From an uncultured Clostridia bacterium (GTDB lineage: Bacteria; Bacillota; Clostridia; Oscillospirales; Ruminococcaceae), in the NCBI GenBank assembly GCA_938014855.1, contig CALLQM010000101.1:1-20912 (forward strand): a stretch of DNA of 20,912 nt, written 5' to 3'. Positions 1 through 9,676 of the stretch are shown in pieces; within the stretch, counting starts at the first letter, position 1, and every line of letters starts with the position of its first letter. A program made the position numbers and the translations under genes. Under the pieces are notes generated by a model. The model did not search any database. It saw only the letters and a list, made by a program, of their open reading frames with translations, and had not been told where the DNA came from.

Positions 1-1
1 T

Positions 2-412
2 TTCCAGTATCATGGTGCAGAACATAAAACGATCGCCTGCTATGAAGCCGGCGAGGAACTGACTCCTGAAAATGCTCTGAAATATCCGCGGTTTCATCCC
101 CGCTGTGGTACCAGCTTTATGCTGATTGTACTGATTATATCCATTATTGTCTTTTCGGTTGTCACTTGGAGCAGTATTTGGATGCGTGTAGCATTAAAAA
201 TTCTCTTGCTTCCGGTCGTGGTCGGCATTTCTTACGAAATCATTCGCTTTGCCGGACGCCATGACAATGCTTTGACCCGTGCAATTTCGGCGCCGGGACT
301 GTGGCTTCAGAATTTTACCACGTTTGAACCGGATGAATCCATATTGGAAGTTGCCATCCAGTCAATGATGCCCTGCATTCCCGAAGATGAAAATGAGGAT
401 CGAATCGCATGA
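2..412 (+). CDS. DUF1385 (YqhQ-like) membrane protein, 3' part
   Basis: This is the C-terminal part of a DUF1385/YqhQ-family integral membrane protein, cut by the left window edge. The frame is open from base 2, before the first internal ATG at 119. It begins with the family hallmark FQYHGAEHKTI, then CYEAGEEL and a HPRCGTSF motif. Two hydrophobic segments follow (FMLIVLIISIIVFSVVTW and around LKILLLPVVVGISYEI), then an amphipathic stretch ending in an acidic tail. The biochemical role of the family is not established. The stop codon overlaps the prmC start (ATGA), so the two are translationally coupled. The family assignment is confident from the motif; the missing N-terminus lies outside the window. 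Confidence 0.88.
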   Translation, partial: FQYHGAEHKTIACYEAGEELTPENALKYPRFHPRCGTSFMLIVLIISIIVFSVVTWSSIWMRVALKILLLPVVVGISYEIIRFAGRHDNALTRAISAPGLWLQNFTTFEPDESILEVAIQSMMPCIPEDENEDRIA

Positions 413-1257
413 CATTGGAAGAATTGTACCGCGCCGCTTATAAAAGCTGTCATTCAAACGCGCAGGAGGATTCCTGCGCGTTTGATCTATCCGTTCTATT
501 CGAACATGTCATGGGTGTATCGCGCTATCGCCTGCCAATAATCGGTCATCAACAGGCAGACGAGCGAAAAGCCGCCGAATTTTTGGCTTTGTGCCAACGC
601 TACGCACAAGGTTTTCCTTTGCAATATCTCATCGGCGAATGGGAATTTTATGGCTTACCCTTTCAAGTTGGTGAAGGGGTTTTAATTCCCCGCCCGGATA
701 CGGAAATTCTTGTGGAAACTGCTTTAAAGCTGATGAAATCCAAGCAAAACCCCGTCATTGCAGATCTTTGCTCCGGTTCGGGCTGTATTGCCGTTGCAAT
801 CGCGCATGAGCGGCCGGATGCCACCGTCTACGCGCTTGAACTCTCCATGCAGGCATTTTCCTATCTGACGGAGAACATCGCCAAAAACGGCGTTCACGTG
901 CATGCACTGCAATGTGATGTGTTGGCTCCTCCCCCACTTCCGCCTCTTGATTTGGTTGTATCCAATCCACCGTATATTCCGGATTGTGAAATGGAGACAT
1001 TGCAAAAGCAAGTCACGTTTGAACCAAAAATGGCGCTATCCGGCGGCAAAGATGGTTATGCTTTTTACCGCCGCCTGCCCGCAATGTATCATCCGCTTTT
1101 AAAGCCCAACGGAGCCATTGCCTTTGAAACGGGCTATAACCAAGCAAACCAGGTTGCACAAATCCTGTCAGAAAACGGTTATCATGAAATCAATATTCAA
1201 AAAGACCTTGCCGGAATCGAGCGGGTCGTATACGGATCTCGTACAAAAAACCCATAA
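409..1257 (+). CDS. prmC: Peptide chain release factor N5-glutamine methyltransferase
   Basis: PrmC (HemK) uses S-adenosylmethionine to methylate the glutamine of the GGQ motif of release factors in the cytoplasm. The 282 aa length is usual. The N-terminal helical domain carries GEWEFYGLPF and VLIPRPDTEILVE, both typical of PrmC. The Rossmann SAM-binding motif reads ADLCSGSGCIAVAIA, and the catalytic motif SNPPYIP is intact. The ATG overlaps the stop of the upstream DUF1385 gene by 4 nt. Neither prfA nor another release-factor gene follows; a terminator comes directly after the stop, so prmC ends its operon here. Confidence 0.95.
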   Translation: MTLEELYRAAYKSCHSNAQEDSCAFDLSVLFEHVMGVSRYRLPIIGHQQADERKAAEFLALCQRYAQGFPLQYLIGEWEFYGLPFQVGEGVLIPRPDTEILVETALKLMKSKQNPVIADLCSGSGCIAVAIAHERPDATVYALELSMQAFSYLTENIAKNGVHVHALQCDVLAPPPLPPLDLVVSNPPYIPDCEMETLQKQVTFEPKMALSGGKDGYAFYRRLPAMYHPLLKPNGAIAFETGYNQANQVAQILSENGYHEINIQKDLAGIERVVYGSRTKNP

Positions 1258-1286
1258 AAAAACCCGCTGTACGCGGGTTTTTTCTT
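1257..1286. terminator. Bidirectional intrinsic terminator between prmC and glgA
   Basis: A GC-rich stem (AACCCGC, loop TGTAC, GCGGGTT; 1261-1279) has an A-run on its left and a T-run on its right. It can therefore end the rightward prmC transcript and the leftward glgA transcript. It lies between the two convergent stop codons. Confidence 0.85.
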
Positions 1287-2735
1287 TTATACGGGCTGTG
1301 CAACTTTTTCTTCACAAAGAATGGTTCGGTATAGCTGAATATACTCTCCTGCCGAACGTTTCCAAGTAAAATCGCTCTGCATACCGTTATGCACGGCTTT
1401 TTTCCACAAGTCTCTGTTATAATACAGACCTGCCGCACGGTCAATCGCACCGAGCATATCATGTGCATTATACGTTTTAAAGGTAAATCCATTTCCGTCA
1501 AGGTTTTCCCCAACATCGATAATGGAATCTTTGAGCCCACCCGTCTCACGAACAATGGGAAGCGTGCCATAGCGCAGCGAAACCATTTGCGCCAAACCGC
1601 ACGGTTCGCTTTTGGACGGCATCAAGAATGCATCACAACCGGCATAAATTTTTCTTGCCAAATCCGGAATAAAACCGATTTTTACCGCCATCTTTCCGGG
1701 ATATTTTGCCTGCATCTCTTGGAAAAAGCTCTCAAACATAGAATCTCCTGATCCCAAAGCCGCTACCTGCAGCTCTCTTTTCATTAAATCTTCAAAAATA
1801 TACTGGATCAAATCAATCCCTTTATGCGCCACAAATCGGCTGACAATACCGATCAGCATTACATCTTTGTCTTGAGAAAGTCCCATCGTTTTTTGCAGTT
1901 CGATCTTATTGATCATTTTCTTTTCAAGCGTATCCGGTCCGTAATTTTCATAAAGCGCAGAATCCATTTCCGGATTGTAGCTGACGGTATCGATTCCATT
2001 TAAAATACCCATCAATTTATGCTCGTTCGCTTTTAACAACGGATCTAATCCATGCGCAAACCAAGGATCGGTAATCTCTTTGGCATAGCTTGGGCTGACG
2101 GTCGTTACATAATCGCTGACTTCGATTGCCGCCTTCATCATATTAAGACATCCATCGTACAACATCGTTGGAGCGGCATCATACGGAAGTCCCAAAACAT
2201 CCGTCGCGATTTCCATCCCATATTTTCCTTGATACTGGATATTGTGAATGGTAAATACCGTTTTGATTGTTTCATATTGTTCATTAGAGCGGTAAAACGT
2301 ATTGAGATAAACAGGAATCATCGCAGTCTGCCAGTCGTTGCAGTGAATGATCTCCGGTTCAAAGTCAATGTATTGAATCATTTCCACAACCGCTTTGGAA
2401 AAGAACGCAAACCGCTCGGCGTCATCATAAAATCCGTAGATTCCGCCTTCACGCTTAAAATAGTATTCGTTATCGATAAAATAATAGATAACACCATTGT
2501 GATTAGACTGAAACACACCGCAATATTGATTGCGCCAACCTAAATTGACGTAAAAATTGCAGACAAATTTCATATTTTCACGCAGTTCCGGTTTGATCGA
2601 GCTGTAAAGCGGAAGCACTACACGGCATGCGTGCTGGTGGTTCCGGATTGCCCTCGGAAGCGAACCTGCAACATCTCCAAGGCCGCCTGTCGCGATAAAC
2701 GGTGCCGCCTCTGATGCAACAAATAAAATCTTCAT
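1287..2735 (-). CDS. glgA: Glycogen synthase (ADP-glucose type)
   Basis: GlgA is a GT5 glucosyltransferase that extends alpha-1,4-glucan with ADP-glucose. The 482 aa length is usual. The N-terminal domain starts MKILFVASEAAPF and carries ATGGLGDVAG, the family's KxGGL loop but with Ala in place of the usual Lys (see findings). The GT5 middle region includes TIHNIQYQGKYG and ILNGIDTVSYNP. The C-terminal domain has IGIVSRFVAHKGIDLI, SKSEPCGLAQM (with the conserved Glu) and RETGGLKDSI. The start follows AGGGAGG on the minus strand. It is the last gene of the glycogen operon, 62 nt after glgD. Confidence 0.95.
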   Translation of the reverse strand: MKILFVASEAAPFIATGGLGDVAGSLPRAIRNHQHACRVVLPLYSSIKPELRENMKFVCNFYVNLGWRNQYCGVFQSNHNGVIYYFIDNEYYFKREGGIYGFYDDAERFAFFSKAVVEMIQYIDFEPEIIHCNDWQTAMIPVYLNTFYRSNEQYETIKTVFTIHNIQYQGKYGMEIATDVLGLPYDAAPTMLYDGCLNMMKAAIEVSDYVTTVSPSYAKEITDPWFAHGLDPLLKANEHKLMGILNGIDTVSYNPEMDSALYENYGPDTLEKKMINKIELQKTMGLSQDKDVMLIGIVSRFVAHKGIDLIQYIFEDLMKRELQVAALGSGDSMFESFFQEMQAKYPGKMAVKIGFIPDLARKIYAGCDAFLMPSKSEPCGLAQMVSLRYGTLPIVRETGGLKDSIIDVGENLDGNGFTFKTYNAHDMLGAIDRAAGLYYNRDLWKKAVHNGMQSDFTWKRSAGEYIQLYRTILCEEKVAQPV

Positions 2736-2797
2736 TTTGAACCTCCCTGTGCTGTATCGATTTGATTGCTGTCCGGATTGCTATCCTTTTATTTTTA

Positions 2798-3922
2798 TCA
2801 TATCGTCTTACCTTTTGCAATAAAAAGCGGGTAGGTTTCGTAGCCTACGAGCGTCCCAGACTTCTTAATCAGTACATTTTTATCTGTAATGACATATTCA
2901 AGATGCGTATTATCGCTAATCATCGTATTCTGCATGATGATACAATTTTTGATTACTGCACCTTTACCAATCCGAACACCGCGGAATATGATCGAGTTTT
3001 CCACATTTCCTTCAATGATGCATCCGTCTGCAATCAGCGAATTGCTTACTTGAGAGGACAGCCCGTATTTTACGGGAACCTCGTCGCGTACTTTGGTAAA
3101 AATGGGGAAATCGCGCGGGAACAGCTGTGCCCGAACTTCCGAATTTAATAAGTCCATATTGGCATCAAAATAGGATTTTAACCCACAAATCCGCTGTGAA
3201 TAACCGGTAAACTCATACGCTTTGATGTTGAGTTTTCCAATCGATGGCTGTAGCGCATGCCGAATCAGCGAATAATGATCGTGGCTGATTGCTTCACTCA
3301 CCATGCGTTCCATGAGCGTTTTTTCAATCAGCATCACATTCATATAAACATTCTGATTGCCCTGCACATCCGGTCTGACCATAATATCCGTTACATTATG
3401 CTCGCTGTCATAGAAAACCGTCGTTACATCGCGCAGAGATTCCGGCTGCATCTTCGCATTTTTTACCATCATGGTAATCTGCGCACCACTTTGAATATGC
3501 TCATGAATCAAATCCCGTACATCAATGTTTGCAATAATATCACAGTCACAAAGCAGTACATATTTGGCATTCGAGCGCTTAATAAAGCTCATTGCGCCGC
3601 CCATCGCCTCCAGCCGTCCGCGATAAATACCTCCTCCGCCACGGCTGGCAAACGGCGGCAGGATCACCATTCCCCCACGCTTACGGGCGAGATCCCAAGC
3701 GCGCCCTGCACCTACATGATCCATCAAAGACTGGTAATTTTGTTTGGTTATGATTCCAACTTCTGTAATATCAGAATTGACCATGCCCGACAAAACAAAG
3801 TCGACCATGCGGTAACGCCCGCCAAACGGAACGGAACCGGTGGTTCGGTTCTCGGTAAGCTCGCCGAGGATGGTATCGTGCATATTCGAAAAAATGATTC
3901 CCAGCACCTTATTTTCTCTCAT
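2798..3922 (-). CDS. glgD: GlgD subunit of ADP-glucose pyrophosphorylase
   Basis: GlgD is the partner of GlgC in Firmicutes and is thought to modulate it rather than catalyse. The open frame extends to 3946, but the start is placed at 3922 (MRENKVLGI) because AGGGGGTG lies 8 nt before that ATG; this gives about 374 aa. It shares [20 protein letters not shown] and the left-handed beta-helix C-terminus (hexapeptide repeats near [13 protein letters not shown]) with GlgC. The nucleotide-binding loop GGxGxRL is replaced by SNMHDTIL, and the glucose-1-phosphate FEEKP motif by IMVRP, which fits a non-catalytic subunit. The start overlaps the end of glgC by 14 nt. Confidence 0.93.
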   Translation of the reverse strand: MRENKVLGIIFSNMHDTILGELTENRTTGSVPFGGRYRMVDFVLSGMVNSDITEVGIITKQNYQSLMDHVGAGRAWDLARKRGGMVILPPFASRGGGGIYRGRLEAMGGAMSFIKRSNAKYVLLCDCDIIANIDVRDLIHEHIQSGAQITMMVKNAKMQPESLRDVTTVFYDSEHNVTDIMVRPDVQGNQNVYMNVMLIEKTLMERMVSEAISHDHYSLIRHALQPSIGKLNIKAYEFTGYSQRICGLKSYFDANMDLLNSEVRAQLFPRDFPIFTKVRDEVPVKYGLSSQVSNSLIADGCIIEGNVENSIIFRGVRIGKGAVIKNCIIMQNTMISDNTHLEYVITDKNVLIKKSGTLVGYETYPLFIAKGKTI

Positions 3923-5138
3923 CGTTAAGCACCCCCTGAACATCATGCTCCACCATCGCTTTGGGTGCTACAACGGCTCCCCTGCCGACATGGATGTCGT
4001 TTCCTACAACAGCAACGCCCCAATTTTCCTTATCCGTGGCATCCTCCGGACGCTGTCCAATTACGGCGTTTTCTTCAATCACACAATTTTCTGCAATCAC
4101 GGCATATTCAACGACTGCATTCTTTTTAATTACAGTTCCAGGCATCACAATGGAATCGCGCACCACTGCGCCTTCTTCGACCATAACACCGGCAAACAAA
4201 ACGGAGAAATCTACAAATCCTGCAATACTGCATCCCTCTGTTACCATTGAGTTTTGCACAACAGCGCCCTGCGCGATGTAGTGCGGCGGCATCACAGGGT
4301 TTCTGGAAAAGATCTTCCAGCTTTCATCATAAAGATCCAACGGTACTTTTGGATCCAACAAGTCCATATTGGCTTCCCAAAGGCTGTCAATCGTGCCGAC
4401 ATCCTTCCAATATCCTTCAAACGGATAAGCCACCATTTTTTGTTTATCTTCGAGCATTGCAGGCAGGATATCTTTGCCAAAATCATTATGAGAAATCGGA
4501 TTCTGCTCATCATCTTCTAAATAATGACGCAGCTTCTTCCATGAAAAGATATAGATACCCATGGACGCAAGATTACTTTTTGGCTTTGGTGGTTTTTCCT
4601 CAAATTCATAAATCGTACCATCTGGATAAGCATTCATAATGCCAAATCGAGGTGCCTCCTCAATCGGCACCTGTAAAACCGCAATGGTGCAGTCCGCCTG
4701 TTTTTCCTTATGATACATCAGCATTTTTTCATAATCCATTTTGTAGATATGATCGCCTGATAAAATCAGCACATATTCCGGATCATACCGATCTATAAAA
4801 TTGATGTTCTGATAGATCGAATTGGCTGTTCCGGTATACCAATCGGAGCCGGAACTTTTTTGATAAGGCGGCAAAACAAATACGCCCCCATTGATCCGGT
4901 CAAGATCCCAAGGCTGTCCGTTGCCGATATACTCATTGAGAATCAATGGCTGGTACTGCGTGAGAACCCCTACGGTATCAATCCCGGAATTCACACAGTT
5001 TGAAAGCGGAAAATCGATGATTCGATACTTTCCCCCAAACGGCACCGCGGGTTTTGCAAGGTTCTTGGTAAGGGTGTAAAGTCTGCTGCCCTGTCCGCCC
5101 GCCAACAGCATCGCAATCCATTCCTTTTTGCAAGACAT
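3909..5138 (-). CDS. glgC: Glucose-1-phosphate adenylyltransferase, catalytic subunit
   Basis: GlgC makes ADP-glucose from ATP and glucose-1-phosphate, the committed step of bacterial glycogen synthesis. At 409 aa it carries [20 protein letters not shown] (residues 11-30), [20 protein letters not shown], the catalytic-Asp motif [11 protein letters not shown], the sugar-phosphate motif FEEKPPKP, and [22 protein letters not shown]-terminal beta-helix of hexapeptide repeats follows ([20 protein letters not shown]). AAGGGGGAT lies just before the ATG. It sits 35 nt after glgB and overlaps glgD, so GlgC and GlgD are probably made together as a heteromer. Confidence 0.96.
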   Translation of the reverse strand: MSCKKEWIAMLLAGGQGSRLYTLTKNLAKPAVPFGGKYRIIDFPLSNCVNSGIDTVGVLTQYQPLILNEYIGNGQPWDLDRINGGVFVLPPYQKSSGSDWYTGTANSIYQNINFIDRYDPEYVLILSGDHIYKMDYEKMLMYHKEKQADCTIAVLQVPIEEAPRFGIMNAYPDGTIYEFEEKPPKPKSNLASMGIYIFSWKKLRHYLEDDEQNPISHNDFGKDILPAMLEDKQKMVAYPFEGYWKDVGTIDSLWEANMDLLDPKVPLDLYDESWKIFSRNPVMPPHYIAQGAVVQNSMVTEGCSIAGFVDFSVLFAGVMVEEGAVVRDSIVMPGTVIKKNAVVEYAVIAENCVIEENAVIGQRPEDATDKENWGVAVVGNDIHVGRGAVVAPKAMVEHDVQGVLNDERK

Positions 5139-5173
5139 TTAGTATCCCCCTTTATGATAGCTGCCTCATCTTT

Positions 5174-7177
5174 TCACACGGTTTTTGTTTTGCGTCGGCG
5201 TGTCCGACCCGATTTGCCCGCTGCAGTTTCTTTGCGCTTTTTTGCGCTCGACTGACCAGTTTTTTTGCTAGTTGTCCGTGCTTTTTTTGGTCTGCCTTTT
5301 AAAAATACGACCGCAAGTGGCGGAATCGTCATCTGAATCGACTGTTTCATCCCATGATCCGGTACATTTTTGACACGGATAGCACCTTTATTGACCACAC
5401 CGGAACCTCCGAAACGAATGTCATCCGTATTGAATATTTCGTCATATGAGGTTGCCGGCGGAACTCCGATGCGATAATCTTCGCGGGTTACCGGAGCAAA
5501 GTTGCAAACCACAACCAAATCTTTTCCTTCTTGATCGATCCGACGGAATGCAATGATGTTTCGCGCATGATCATCGTGCGCAATCCAGTTGAAGCCGTCC
5601 CATGAATCGTCCACCTGCCATAAGCATGGCGTTTTTAGATAGAAATGATTCAGTTCACGTACAAAATCCCGCATTAAACGGTGTGCTTCATAGTCCAATA
5701 AACACCAGTCAAGCTGTTGTTTATAGTTCCATTCAATAAACTGCGCAAATTCACAGCCCATAAATAAGAGCTTTTTGCCCGGATGTGTCATCATATAGGC
5801 TAAGAAAGCACGCATACCAGCAAATTTCATTGCATATTCGCCCGGCATTTTATTAATCAGCGAACATTTTCCGTGCACAACTTCATCATGTGAAATCGGC
5901 AGTATGAAATTTTCGCTGAACGCATAAAACAAACTAAACGTTAATTTATCATGATTATAACTGCGGAAAATGGGATCAAGAGAGGTGTAAGACAGCATGT
6001 CGTTCATCCAACCCATATTCCATTTAAAATTAAATCCCAATCCGCCCACATACGCAGGTTTGGTCACCAACGGCCAAGCAGTCGATTCCTCCGCAATCAT
6101 CAAAGCACTCGGATGTTCTGTAAGTACCGCCGTATTTAGTTTTTGTAAAAACGCAACCGCTTCCAAATTTTCGCGCCCGCCGTTTAAATTCGGCAGCCAT
6201 TCCCAATCTTCACGGCCATAATCTAAATAAAGCATCGATGCAACTGCATCAACCCGCAGTCCATCAATATGATAGTTTTCAATCCAAAACATCGCGTTTG
6301 AAATGAGGAAACAAATGACTTCATTGCGTCCATAATCAAAAACATGGGTTCCCCAGTGCGCATGTTCACGCTTATGTACATCCTGATATTCATAGAGAGG
6401 CTGCCCATCAAATTCATAGAGTCCTTGGGCATCTTTCGGGAAGTGAGCAGGCACCCAGTCCATAATTACGCCAATTCCTGCCTGATGACATTTATCCACC
6501 AAATACATAAAATCGTAAGGTATGCCATAGCGCGAAGTTGGGGCAAAATAACCGGTAACCTGATAGCCCCAGGAACCATCATAAGGATACTCCATCAGCG
6601 GCATCAGCTCTAAATAGTTGTAACCCATATCCGTTAGGTAGTCCACCAATTCATCCGCAGCTTTTCGATAACTGAACACATTCCCGTCCGGATATCTTCG
6701 CCACGAACCAAGATGCACCTCATAAATATTCATTGGGCTTTGATAGGGGTTGCTATTTTTCTGCTTTTCCAACCATTCCGAATCCTGCCAGTTATAACCC
6801 GAAATATCAAATACTTTTGATGCCGTTTCCGGATTTGTCTGTGCATGAAACGCATATGGATCCGCTTTCATCAGAGTGCGTTCATCAGAAGTCTGTATAC
6901 AATATTTGTAATTATCAAATTGTTTAACATCTAAAATTGTACATTCCCAAACACCACAGTTTTGATTTTGGATCAATTGCATTGGGTTGGCTTCCTCATC
7001 CCAATTATTAAAATCACCCACCACTGAAACCAAATTGGCATTGGGCGCCCATGTGCGAAAAGTAAACCCTTGTCCGTCTTCTCCATGGTATGGGTGCGCA
7101 CCCAAAAACTGATATGCCTTGTAATTTGTCCCCTGATGAAACAGATACAATGGCAAGTTATCTTTTGTCTTAGCCAT
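5174..7177 (-). CDS. glgB: 1,4-alpha-glucan branching enzyme with basic C-terminal tail
   Basis: GlgB (GH13) cuts alpha-1,4 chains and rejoins them as alpha-1,6 branches. An N-terminal CBM48-like domain lies at about residues 25-110 ([21 protein letters not shown]). The GH13 barrel shows region I DWVPAHF (Asp240, His245), region II GLRVDAV (nucleophile Asp310), region III IAEES (acid/base Glu363) and region [10 protein letters not shown] (Asp431). The all-beta C-domain ends near residue 626 (AVVFLKG). After that comes a tail of about 41 residues with 18 Lys/Arg and one acidic residue, not part of the core fold. AAGGGAGGTG precedes the ATG. It is the first gene of the glycogen operon. Confidence 0.96.
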   Translation of the reverse strand: MAKTKDNLPLYLFHQGTNYKAYQFLGAHPYHGEDGQGFTFRTWAPNANLVSVVGDFNNWDEEANPMQLIQNQNCGVWECTILDVKQFDNYKYCIQTSDERTLMKADPYAFHAQTNPETASKVFDISGYNWQDSEWLEKQKNSNPYQSPMNIYEVHLGSWRRYPDGNVFSYRKAADELVDYLTDMGYNYLELMPLMEYPYDGSWGYQVTGYFAPTSRYGIPYDFMYLVDKCHQAGIGVIMDWVPAHFPKDAQGLYEFDGQPLYEYQDVHKREHAHWGTHVFDYGRNEVICFLISNAMFWIENYHIDGLRVDAVASMLYLDYGREDWEWLPNLNGGRENLEAVAFLQKLNTAVLTEHPSALMIAEESTAWPLVTKPAYVGGLGFNFKWNMGWMNDMLSYTSLDPIFRSYNHDKLTFSLFYAFSENFILPISHDEVVHGKCSLINKMPGEYAMKFAGMRAFLAYMMTHPGKKLLFMGCEFAQFIEWNYKQQLDWCLLDYEAHRLMRDFVRELNHFYLKTPCLWQVDDSWDGFNWIAHDDHARNIIAFRRIDQEGKDLVVVCNFAPVTREDYRIGVPPATSYDEIFNTDDIRFGGSGVVNKGAIRVKNVPDHGMKQSIQMTIPPLAVVFLKGRPKKARTTSKKTGQSSAKKRKETAAGKSGRTRRRKTKTV

Positions 7178-7490
7178 TGTTTCACCTCCCTTTTTCTATA
7201 TATTATCAGTTTTAAATGTTCAATTCAAGTGTTTATTGTTGATATTTATGTAAAATTTTATTTAAACAATCTACAATTTTGGTTGATTTACCTATAAGCA
7301 TTTTTAAATCCTTTCTTATTTTTTATGATAATTTTTAGAAAAGCGAACCCCTACAAAGAGATATTATACGTCTGTTGTATTGTCGTATTTTCGCCGTATT
7401 CGTCATTTTAATCAAAAAAGTATAACGAAATGTGATAAATTTTTTTATAATTTTTTGTTACTATTCACTAAATTTAAAAATGTAAAAAAT
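7178..7490. other. AT-rich intergenic region upstream of glgB
   Basis: This stretch of about 310 nt separates the importer terminator from glgB and should hold the glycogen operon promoter. It is very AT-rich. A TATAAT-like hexamer lies on the minus strand at 7363-7368, but I found no convincing -35 partner. No copy of the GAAACCGATT element and no convincing ORF or structured RNA is visible. Confidence 0.5.
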
Positions 7491-7528
7491 CACCGCTATC
7501 TTTGCATTTTCATACAAAGATAGCGGTG
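7485..7528 (-). terminator. Intrinsic terminator of the ABC importer operon
   Basis: A perfect 14-bp stem (CACCGCTATCTTTG, 7491-7504, with its complement at 7515-7528) has a 10-nt loop. On the minus strand it is followed by ATTTTTTACA, a U-run. It lies 20 nt beyond the stop of the solute-binding protein gene. Confidence 0.9.
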
Positions 7529-7548
7529 TTCAAATATTTACTGAATCA

Positions 7549-8601
7549 TTATTTAAATTCTTTTACTTGTGTTGCAAACATTTGGTCAGTAATATACTCA
7601 CCTACATTATCTTTTGTAATGACCGTAGTACCAACATCGACAAAGCTTTCGACTTCTTCTCCATTACAGATCTGAATCGCTACCAAGACGGATTCTTGTC
7701 CTTGAAGCTGAGGGTCATTCATAGTTGTTACACTATATTTTCCCTCCTCGATCAGTTCAACCGCCTCCATCAAGCCGTCAACACCACATACAAATACATC
7801 CTGCATACCATTTTTTTCAGCAACCTGCATTCCACCAACGGCCATATCATCATTATGAGCATAAATCAATTTTACATCAGGATGTGCCAATAATAAATCT
7901 TGTGCCGCTGCTACCGCTTTCGCCCGGTTGAAATCGCAATAGGAGGACTGAACAATTTCTACGTTTTCACCTTCAAATGCATCATGGAACCCTTCGGAAC
8001 GATTGATTGTATTGTTATTTCCACCGGAACCCATTATTTCAAGGATTTTTCCGGAAGCATTCCCTTTTCCTCCTAGAAGTTTGATCGCTTCTTGTCCAAC
8101 AAGGTTGCCCATTTTGTAATTATCTTCTCCAACATGAGCCGTTGCGCCCTCTTCATTCGCCGGTCTATTTACAGTAACGAGCGGAACATCTGCTTCCACA
8201 CACGCCTTAACCGCTGGTGTTACACTTGAGGAATCAACTGGATCTAAGATGATTACATCACATCCCGCTTGGATCAAATCTTGTACGTCTTGATTTTGTT
8301 TCGAAACGTTATTTGCTGCATTGACAAGTCGAAATTCGGCATCGGCTGCAATTGCTGCTTTTTCAGCCGCATCTTGTAATGCAACATAATAAGGAGAGTC
8401 GGTTGTACATTGTGAAAAACCGATCAGCAATTTTTTGCCGCTGTCTGTTTGCTCTTTACTGGATTCCGCTGTGCTGCTTTTTTCACTTGTGACTTCTGAC
8501 GAGCTGGCACTTTCTGCTTTTGCAGCACTATTACAAGCCGACAGAGAAAAAATCACCGCAAGGGACAGTGCCAAACATACGATTTTCTTTATACTTTTCA
8601 T
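7549..8601 (-). CDS. Sugar-type ABC transporter solute-binding lipoprotein
   Basis: This is a type-1 periplasmic-binding-protein-fold lipoprotein of the ribose (RbsB/CUT2) family that would capture the ligand outside the membrane. Its 350 aa begin with a signal peptide and lipobox (LSAC, lipidated Cys23), then a Ser/Glu-rich linker to about residue 55. The domain keeps family marks QDLIQAGCDVIILDPVD, VNRPA, INRSEGFHDAF, IYAHNDDMAVGG and CGVDGL. Compared with E. coli RbsB, the ligand-loop NNPFF becomes DSPYY, LDR becomes VNR, and the hinge Gln region becomes MNDPQ. The ligand is therefore probably not ribose and cannot be named. GGGAG precedes the ATG. It is last in its operon, 124 nt after the permease. 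Confidence 0.9.
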   Translation of the reverse strand: MKSIKKIVCLALSLAVIFSLSACNSAAKAESASSSEVTSEKSSTAESSKEQTDSGKKLLIGFSQCTTDSPYYVALQDAAEKAAIAADAEFRLVNAANNVSKQNQDVQDLIQAGCDVIILDPVDSSSVTPAVKACVEADVPLVTVNRPANEEGATAHVGEDNYKMGNLVGQEAIKLLGGKGNASGKILEIMGSGGNNNTINRSEGFHDAFEGENVEIVQSSYCDFNRAKAVAAAQDLLLAHPDVKLIYAHNDDMAVGGMQVAEKNGMQDVFVCGVDGLMEAVELIEEGKYSVTTMNDPQLQGQESVLVAIQICNGEEVESFVDVGTTVITKDNVGEYITDQMFATQVKEFK

Positions 8602-8725
8602 TTTGAACTCCCTTTCTAAAGTTGATGTAATCGATCAAAGATTTTTCATTCATCCCCAAATTTCTACTATGTATCGCCTCCCTCTTGGTTTTAATTTTTT
8701 ACTTGTACCGGTTTTCGTTCAGAAT

Positions 8726-9676
8726 TTATTTTTTGTTTCCAACTACAAAATTGTTTAACATCAGAGCAAGAATGATGATGACTCCTTTAAATACATACTG
8801 GAAAAATGGCGCTACACCAATCAGATTAAAAATGTTGGTGATGATTTGTAATAGAATCACACCGCCAAATGTTCCAATGACGCCGCCTCTGCCGCCCAGC
8901 ATACTGGCACCGCCAATAACAACAGCAGCAATTGCATCTGTTTCTCCGGCTTGAATCGCTGTAGGCTGACCAACTGTAAGGTAAGAACTCATCATAACTC
9001 CAGCCAATGCAGCCAAACAAGCTGAAATAATATAGGCTAAAATGGAGTACTTTTTGATTTTTATACCAGATAAATAAGCGGCTTCTGCATTTCCTCCAAG
9101 AGCATAGAGCCTGCGTCCAAAAGGAGTATATTTTAAAATTAAGGCAATTACAACCGTTAATAATATCCAAATTGCCGCCACTAATGGGAATTTCCCGATT
9201 TTTGCAGATCCAATAATGTTAAACCCATCCGGTAAATTGTTAATTACGTTTCCTTCTGAAACATAAAGCGACAAGCCCTGTGCAATCATCATCATTGCTA
9301 AAGTTGCAATAAACGGAGGCATATCAAAATAGTTGATTACTAATCCGGAGATTAAACCCAAAATTGCACTAAATATGATTGCGGTTAGAATTGCAATGGG
9401 AATCGGAGCACCTGATACCAGCAAATAAGCACAAACCATACCCGCGAAATTCGCCATATATCCTACTGATAAATCAATGCCTCCAATTAGGATCGTAAAG
9501 GTCATTCCGATTGCAATAATGCCGCCAAATGAAGCACTTCTTAGAATATTAAAAAAGTTATTTAGTTGTAAAAACTTATCCGAAATACAGGTTGCAATAA
9601 AAGAGAATAGAACTAAAAGAATGAGCAGGTTATATTTTTTAATAATTGTGTTTAACGTCAGCTTTTTTGTATTCAT
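8726..9676 (-). CDS. Sugar-type ABC transporter permease (RbsC-like)
   Basis: This is the membrane permease of a CUT2/ribose-type importer. The 316 aa form many hydrophobic segments. Family hallmarks are IGMTFTILIGGIDLSVG near residues 56-72, NYFDMPPFIATLAMMMIAQG, FGRRLYALGGNAEAAYLSGI (the cytoplasmic loop contacting the ATPase) and AVVIGGASMLGGRGGVIGT. Its ATG overlaps the ATPase stop by 4 nt (ATGA) with GGGAGGGT upstream, so the two are coupled. Only one permease gene is present, as expected for a homodimer. The substrate is not predictable from the permease. Confidence 0.93.
   Translation of the reverse strand: MNTKKLTLNTIIKKYNLLILLVLFSFIATCISDKFLQLNNFFNILRSASFGGIIAIGMTFTILIGGIDLSVGYMANFAGMVCAYLLVSGAPIPIAILTAIIFSAILGLISGLVINYFDMPPFIATLAMMMIAQGLSLYVSEGNVINNLPDGFNIIGSAKIGKFPLVAAIWILLTVVIALILKYTPFGRRLYALGGNAEAAYLSGIKIKKYSILAYIISACLAALAGVMMSSYLTVGQPTAIQAGETDAIAAVVIGGASMLGGRGGVIGTFGGVILLQIITNIFNLIGVAPFFQYVFKGVIIILALMLNNFVVGNKK

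Noticed and set aside
1672..1684. AAAACCGATTTTT inside glgA
   Set aside because: It lacks the leading G, lies deep in a coding region far from any promoter, and a single 9-mer match is plausible by chance.
3257..3928. A 223-codon plus-strand open frame opposite glgD
   Set aside because: It is the shadow of glgD in another frame, with His/Asn/Ile-rich composition and no motifs.
3923..3946. Longer glgD start (MMFRGCLT extension)
   Set aside because: The extension contains the AGGGGGTG ribosome binding site of the ATG at 3922, and family N-termini begin near MRENKVLG.
7363..7368. TATAAT on the minus strand upstream of glgB as the glycogen promoter
   Set aside because: No -35-like hexamer lies at 16-18 nt spacing, so it is not called as a promoter.
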